Program-made: the position numbers and the translations under genes | Origin: Bacillota bacterium | GTDB taxonomy: Bacteria > Bacillota > Clostridia > Christensenellales > CAG-138 | Direction: 5' to 3' | Assembly (NCBI GenBank): GCA_023396535.1 | Contig: JAEWWD010000162.1 | Span: forward strand, 1 to 18,049 | DNA: 18,049 nucleotides | The notes under the pieces: generated by a model | Told to the model about the DNA's origin: nothing | The model's database searches: none | The model's input: only the letters and a program-made list of their open reading frames with translations | Part shown: one piece after another, positions 14,541 to 18,049 of the stretch | How the letters are laid out: each line of letters starts with the position of its first letter | Numbering within the stretch: the first letter of the stretch is position 1

Positions 14541-15695
14541 TTGGGAATGGACGCACAGCAAACCGTATATTATATCAACATTGAAGGAAAACCCGTCTTG
14601 CTGCAGCTTGACAAACAAAAAATGGCCGCCCTGATGCGGGGACAGCCGGTATTGATAGAACAGAAGGGTGAAAACGGCAAGGAGATATATCTAATTCCGG
14701 ACGGTGGCGGGGGAGAGTTGGGAATTCCCTGCACGTTGATGTCCGAAGGGACAAAAATCTGTTCCCGCGGCATATTAAAGGAAGCGCTTGATAGGATCGA
14801 GGATTGGCTTCCGGTTGAAAGCTTTGAAATTACCTGTGATCTGTACGTATTTTCCGAAGATGGTTTTACCGAAAATCTATCCGAGCATTCTTCGTCGTTA
14901 AATCCGTGCGTATGTGAAGACCTTCAGAATGTGGATATTCCCTGCGGCGGCGTGGAGGCATTCATCGTATTCTCTCCGGAACCGAAGCAGTACGAGCTTC
15001 ATATAACCGGCGGGAATGTTCTCTCGGTACTTGATGCGTTGGCGCCGGCGCGCAAGGCGGTAAGCGATATTTGCGGAGCAAGAGGATTAAGGCCTTTCTT
15101 TGCCCCCAAAATTGATAGTTTTGCTCCCTGCGGAATGGAGATGACCTTTAAGGGACGGCCGGATATTGATCAGGAACTCTGCCGGGCAGCGCTGCTTGGC
15201 ATCTACGATCACGCAAAAGCAATGACGCTTGCATCCTGCAGCCAGGTTAACAGTTATAAACGTATCACGCCAAAACGAGTGACGCCTGGTCAAAGAATTC
15301 CATGCTTTCTGCGAGGTACAATCGAAGATGACAGGAATGCTATTGTGAAATGGAAACCGCAGGAGGCTGAGATTACGTTTTATCTTGCGGACAATTATTG
15401 TAACCCTTATCTTGCGCTTGCCGGCAACCTGCAAATGCTCAGTTATGGCATCGAAAGGTATAAGAACGATATGCCGGCAGGACGCTTTGAAGCCTTTTTA
15501 TGCTCCGGCGAACGTATGCCCAACAGCTTGGTGGTAGCGTCGGAGTTGTGGAAAGACTGCGCGTTTGCCAAGGAAGTATACGGCGAGCATCTGTTTGAAA
15601 AGCTGTATGAAAACGCCGTGGCGGAATGGGTGGAATATTGCGACATCGCCCATCCGTGGGAACTGATGCGGGGGGTGGAATATGAGTTGCGATAA
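14541..15695 (+). CDS. Glutamine-synthetase-like protein with altered active site (possible pseudoenzyme)
   Basis: This 384-residue protein starts at TTG 14541, 7 nt after AAGGAG (14528-14533); the ATG at 14547 in the same frame is 13 nt away and is the alternative. The first 58 residues are not the normal GS beta-grasp domain. From about residue 70 the sequence follows the GS catalytic domain: ILKEALDRIEDWL (78-90), KQYELHI (149-155, equivalent to GQ-x-E), RPFFAPK (184-190), HAKAMTLASCSQVNSYKR (224-241), DRNAIVK (264-270), AEITF (276-280), NPYLALA (288-294) and a GS-like C-terminal tail (EHLFEKLYENAVAEWVEY). Catalytic positions have changed: the metal-histidine motif NGSGMHxH reads APCGMEMT (195-202), the first Glu pair is not kept, and the Arg in RIEFR is Thr. 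It may bind a ligand, or condense something other than glutamate and ammonia. Confidence 0.7.
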   Translation: MGMDAQQTVYYINIEGKPVLLQLDKQKMAALMRGQPVLIEQKGENGKEIYLIPDGGGGELGIPCTLMSEGTKICSRGILKEALDRIEDWLPVESFEITCDLYVFSEDGFTENLSEHSSSLNPCVCEDLQNVDIPCGGVEAFIVFSPEPKQYELHITGGNVLSVLDALAPARKAVSDICGARGLRPFFAPKIDSFAPCGMEMTFKGRPDIDQELCRAALLGIYDHAKAMTLASCSQVNSYKRITPKRVTPGQRIPCFLRGTIEDDRNAIVKWKPQEAEITFYLADNYCNPYLALAGNLQMLSYGIERYKNDMPAGRFEAFLCSGERMPNSLVVASELWKDCAFAKEVYGEHLFEKLYENAVAEWVEYCDIAHPWELMRGVEYELR

Positions 15696-16317
15696 AGTCA
15701 CGATATTGGGGGTATGCGGAAGCCCCCGGAAGGGCTCGACCCAATTCGTACTGGAGCAGGCACTGACGGCCGCAAAAGAACAGGAAGACGTACTAACGGA
15801 TATGATCTGCCTGAGCGGGCTGCATATTGAAGGCTGCGACCAATGCGATTATTGTGTCATAAAACAATGTTATTGCAGGCATAAGGACGATTTTACCCAG
15901 GAACTGATGCAAAGATTTATTCAGGCGGATGGGTACGTGATCGCGACGCCGGTTTATAACATGAACATTTCATGGAAGCTTTTGACTTTTTTTAATCGCT
16001 TTCGGCCGCTGCACAAGGTCTTCCCGCCGGATGTGCTTTCGTATAAGGCGGGCGGCGCCATCGCCGTTGGCGGAACGCGTCAGGGCGGCCAGGCGACGGC
16101 CATACAGGCTATTCATGAGTTTTTCTTCTGTCGCCAGATACTGGTGGTGGGGGGTGGCAAAGGCGCATATTCCGGCGGGACGGTTTGGTCAAGGGATGAT
16201 CTGGAAAACGGGACTAAGCTGGATGATATAGGTCTTGAAACCGCCCGTTCCGTTGCAATCCGGGTGGCGCAAGCTGCGAAACTGATACGGGCGGGGAAAG
16301 AGGCGCTTGCGGATTGA
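15682..16317 (+). CDS. Iron-sulfur flavoprotein-like NAD(P)H-dependent FMN reductase
   Basis: This 211-residue protein starts at the ATG at 15682, overlapping the GS-like gene by 14 nt, with GGGGGGTGG upstream. The flavodoxin-like fold is shown by ILGVCGSPRKGSTQFVLEQAL (FMN phosphate loop, 13-20) and ATPVYNMNISWKLLTFFNR (88-106). Between them lies a cysteine cluster, C52-x2-C55-x2-C58-x4-C63-x-C65, very close to the CX2CX2CX4-7C site that holds a [4Fe-4S] cluster in archaeal and clostridial iron-sulfur flavoproteins. A G-rich segment (GGTRQGGQATAI) follows, as in NAD(P)H-dependent FMN reductases. It probably performs electron transfer or reduction in the cytoplasm on the compound processed by this operon. 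A hairpin lies 50 bp after its stop. Confidence 0.85.
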   Translation: MSCDKVTILGVCGSPRKGSTQFVLEQALTAAKEQEDVLTDMICLSGLHIEGCDQCDYCVIKQCYCRHKDDFTQELMQRFIQADGYVIATPVYNMNISWKLLTFFNRFRPLHKVFPPDVLSYKAGGAIAVGGTRQGGQATAIQAIHEFFFCRQILVVGGGKGAYSGGTVWSRDDLENGTKLDDIGLETARSVAIRVAQAAKLIRAGKEALAD

Positions 16318-16366
16318 GGGCCCCGCAAGAAGCGTAACGATAACAATATTTTAGTGTTGGATAAGG

Positions 16367-16393
16367 GGCGGGAAGCGAAGTCGGCTTCCCGCC
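16367..16393 (+). terminator. Hairpin at the end of the RpiR-TRAP operon
   Basis: GGCGGGAAGC (16367-16376) and GCTTCCCGCC (16384-16393) form a perfect 10-bp stem with a 7-nt loop. Only a weak T-run follows (CTTTA), so termination efficiency is uncertain. The 274-bp gap also holds the promoter of the next gene and no further gene. Confidence 0.5.
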
Positions 16394-16498
16394 TCGCAGC
16401 TTTAGAAGGGGCATAATGTCCGGGGCGCCATCCTGCGTTCTGCCTGCGTAAAAGAAGGATGTTTGTTTGAGCGCTGAAGTAAATTTTACTCGAACGTA

Positions 16499-16526
16499 TT
16501 GACATAGGGGAGATACTGTGTATAAT
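16499..16526 (+). promoter_or_regulatory. Sigma-A-type promoter of the citrate-synthase-like gene
   Basis: Perfect TTGACA (16499-16504) and TATAAT (16521-16526) boxes are separated by 16 bp. The start of transcription is expected near 16533. This is the best promoter match in the window and indicates high basal expression unless repressed. Confidence 0.8.
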
Positions 16527-16529
16527 AAG

Positions 16530-16567
16530 CTATATTGTATACATGCATGCACGCATGCAAAATATAG
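16530..16567. promoter_or_regulatory. Nested inverted repeats at the transcription start, possible operator
   Basis: TGCATGC-AC-GCATGCA (16544-16559) is a perfect 7-bp inverted repeat. It is flanked by CTATATT (16530-16536) and its complement AATATAG (16561-16567). The element covers the expected transcription start and early leader, where a repressor could block the promoter. A hairpin in the leader RNA is the alternative. Confidence 0.5.
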
Positions 16568-16591
16568 AAAAATGTAGTAAAGGAGACCGCC

Positions 16592-17977
16592 ATGAGCAAG
16601 ATCGTATTCGACGACCATTCCAATCTGCTGCGCGAGGACTATTACAAATATACTGTGCAGGACGTAGCAGAACCTAATCTCTTCCCGGAGATGTTCAATT
16701 ACGAGCAGGTTCCCAAGGTGGCCTTCAACTACCGCACGGTTCCCATGCGCATGCCCGAGGAAATCTGGATCACGGATACTACTTTCCGCGACGGGCAGCA
16801 ATCGCGCGCGCCGTTCACGCCCGCGCAGATACTGAAAATTTACGATTTGCTGCATGATCTGGGCGGACCGCGCGGCGTGATCCGGCAGAGCGAATTTTTC
16901 GTGTACAGCAAGCAGGATCGTCAGGCGCTGGAACTTTGCCAGCAGCGCGGATATCGCTTCCCCGAAATCACCACCTGGATTCGCGCAACCGAAAAGGATT
17001 TCGATCTTGTCAAGGAGATAGGCGTTTCGGAAACCGGCATACTGGTGAGTTGTTCGGATTACCATATTTTCAAAAAGATGAACATGACCCGTCAGCAGGC
17101 CATGGAGCAGTATCTGAAGGTCGTGAAAATGGCGCTGGACCGCGGCATTCGCCCGCGCTGCCATTTCGAGGATATCACGCGCGCGGATTTTTACGGCTTT
17201 GTCGTACCGTTCGCATACGCGCTCTCCCAGCTTGGAGAAGAAGCGGGTGTTCCCATAAAGATCCGCTGCTGCGATACGTTGGGGCTGGGCATTTCCTATC
17301 CTGGCGCGTCGCTCCCCAGAAGCGTACCGGGCATCATTTACGGCATGCGCCATTATGCCAATATCCCAAGCAACATGTTGGAGTGGCACGGCCATAACGA
17401 TTTTTACAAGGTCGTCACCAATGCCGCCACCGCGTGGCTGTATGGCGCGTCCTCCGTCAATTGCTCGCTGCTGGGAATTGGCGAACGCACCGGCAACTGC
17501 CCACTCGAGGCGATGGTTATGGAATATTGCAGCCTGCGAGGCCGCGACGAGGGCATGCGTCTGGAGGTCATCACCGAAATAGCCAAATTCTTTGAGAAGG
17601 AAGTCGGCTATGAAATACCGCCGCAGACCCCGTTTGTAGGCAGGGATTTCTGCTCTACGCGGGCGGGCATCCATGCGGACGGCCTCTTAAAGGATGAGCA
17701 GATTTACAATATATTCAATACGGACGCCATATTGAACCGTCCCGCCACCGTCGTGGTGGACGCGCACAGCGGGCTGGCCGGCATCGCCTATTGGATGAAC
17801 GCGAATCTTCCCTGCGCGAGCAAGGATGGCGAACCCATCTCCAAGAAGCACCCCGCTGTAGCGGTTGTCAAGGAGCGTTTGGATGCGTTGTACGTGCAGG
17901 GCAGGACGACTTCCATGAGCAACGCTGAGCTTACGGCAATCTGTAAAGAGGTTGCCCCGGAACTTTGCGGCAAATAA
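16592..17977 (+). CDS. DRE-TIM metallolyase, (Re)-citrate synthase / 2-isopropylmalate synthase-like
   Basis: This 461-residue protein starts at the ATG at 16592, with AAAGGAG 6 nt upstream. Residues about 57-330 form a TIM barrel of the HMGL-like acyl-CoA condensing family, with TDTTFRDGQQSR (61-72; R66 and D67 of the DRE motif, with Phe instead of Leu), CHFEDITRADF (190-200), the metal site HGHND (266-270) and GERTGNCPLEA (297-307). TRAGIHADGLLKDEQIYNIF (356-375) follows. The long N-terminus (LLREDYYKY, PNLFPEMF) and overall length match the group annotated as isopropylmalate or homocitrate synthases that includes (Re)-citrate synthase of clostridia and other anaerobes. There is no LeuA regulatory domain. 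The most likely reaction is acetyl-CoA plus oxaloacetate to citrate for glutamate synthesis; homocitrate or isopropylmalate synthesis cannot be excluded. Confidence 0.85.
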   Translation: MSKIVFDDHSNLLREDYYKYTVQDVAEPNLFPEMFNYEQVPKVAFNYRTVPMRMPEEIWITDTTFRDGQQSRAPFTPAQILKIYDLLHDLGGPRGVIRQSEFFVYSKQDRQALELCQQRGYRFPEITTWIRATEKDFDLVKEIGVSETGILVSCSDYHIFKKMNMTRQQAMEQYLKVVKMALDRGIRPRCHFEDITRADFYGFVVPFAYALSQLGEEAGVPIKIRCCDTLGLGISYPGASLPRSVPGIIYGMRHYANIPSNMLEWHGHNDFYKVVTNAATAWLYGASSVNCSLLGIGERTGNCPLEAMVMEYCSLRGRDEGMRLEVITEIAKFFEKEVGYEIPPQTPFVGRDFCSTRAGIHADGLLKDEQIYNIFNTDAILNRPATVVVDAHSGLAGIAYWMNANLPCASKDGEPISKKHPAVAVVKERLDALYVQGRTTSMSNAELTAICKEVAPELCGK

Positions 17978-18017
17978 CGGGTGGCAGATAACGAATTACA
18001 AACCGAATCAAAAAATG

Positions 18018-18049
18018 CCAACCGGCCTGTGGTATCGCAGGCCGGTTGG
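18018..18049. terminator. Terminator hairpin at the window edge
   Basis: CCAACCGGCCTG (18018-18029) and CAGGCCGGTTGG (18038-18049) make a perfect 12-bp stem with an 8-nt loop, 40 bp after the citrate-synthase-like stop. An A-run (18010-18015) precedes it, giving a T-run for the minus strand. The plus-strand T-run, if present, lies beyond the window. Confidence 0.7.

Noticed and set aside
16214..17674. Long minus-strand open frame (486 codons) opposite the citrate-synthase-like gene
   Set aside because: It lies antisense to a clearly conserved enzyme, has no recognisable family, spans a terminator-like hairpin and promoter, and is explained by the codon bias of the plus-strand gene.

Overview
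The window looks like a chromosomal segment of an anaerobic, probably spore-forming member of the Bacillota (Clostridia). This is inferred from strong GGAGG-type ribosome binding sites, tightly packed operons, a collagen-like protein of the BclA type, an RpiR/TAXI-TRAP catabolic locus and a DRE-TIM metallolyase resembling the (Re)-citrate synthases of strict anaerobes. No rRNA, tRNA, insertion sequence, CRISPR array or phage gene was seen.

Layout. (1) Positions 1-845 hold the 3' part of a Gfo/Idh/MocA oxidoreductase gene. (2) Positions 1139-2233 encode a collagen-like surface or exosporium protein with a 90-bp internal repeat, ending at a shared bidirectional terminator. (3) A five-gene minus-strand operon runs from about 8674 down to 2332: DegV, an ICMT-like membrane methyltransferase, a GH3-like adenylating enzyme, a 7TM-GAF-GGDEF-HD-GYP signalling protein and a glycerophosphodiester phosphodiesterase. 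It has its own promoter near 8725-8753. Most of its products fit lipid or acyl chemistry plus cyclic-di-GMP signalling. (4) A 334-bp gap without a convincing gene follows, then a minus-strand glycerate 2-kinase gene.

(5) Divergent from glycerate kinase is a plus-strand operon (10410-16317): RpiR-family regulator, 4-oxalocrotonate-tautomerase-like protein, TAXI-type TRAP binding lipoprotein, fused TRAP permease, a glutamine-synthetase-like protein that has lost key active-site residues, and an iron-sulfur-flavoprotein-like reductase. An intrinsic terminator sits between the binding-protein and permease genes. I read this as an uptake and processing locus for an unknown small carboxylate or amino-acid-like compound. 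It is the best candidate here for an undescribed system.

(6) Behind a near-consensus promoter overlapped by nested inverted repeats, positions 16592-17977 encode a (Re)-citrate synthase/isopropylmalate-synthase-like enzyme. A strong hairpin follows at the window edge.
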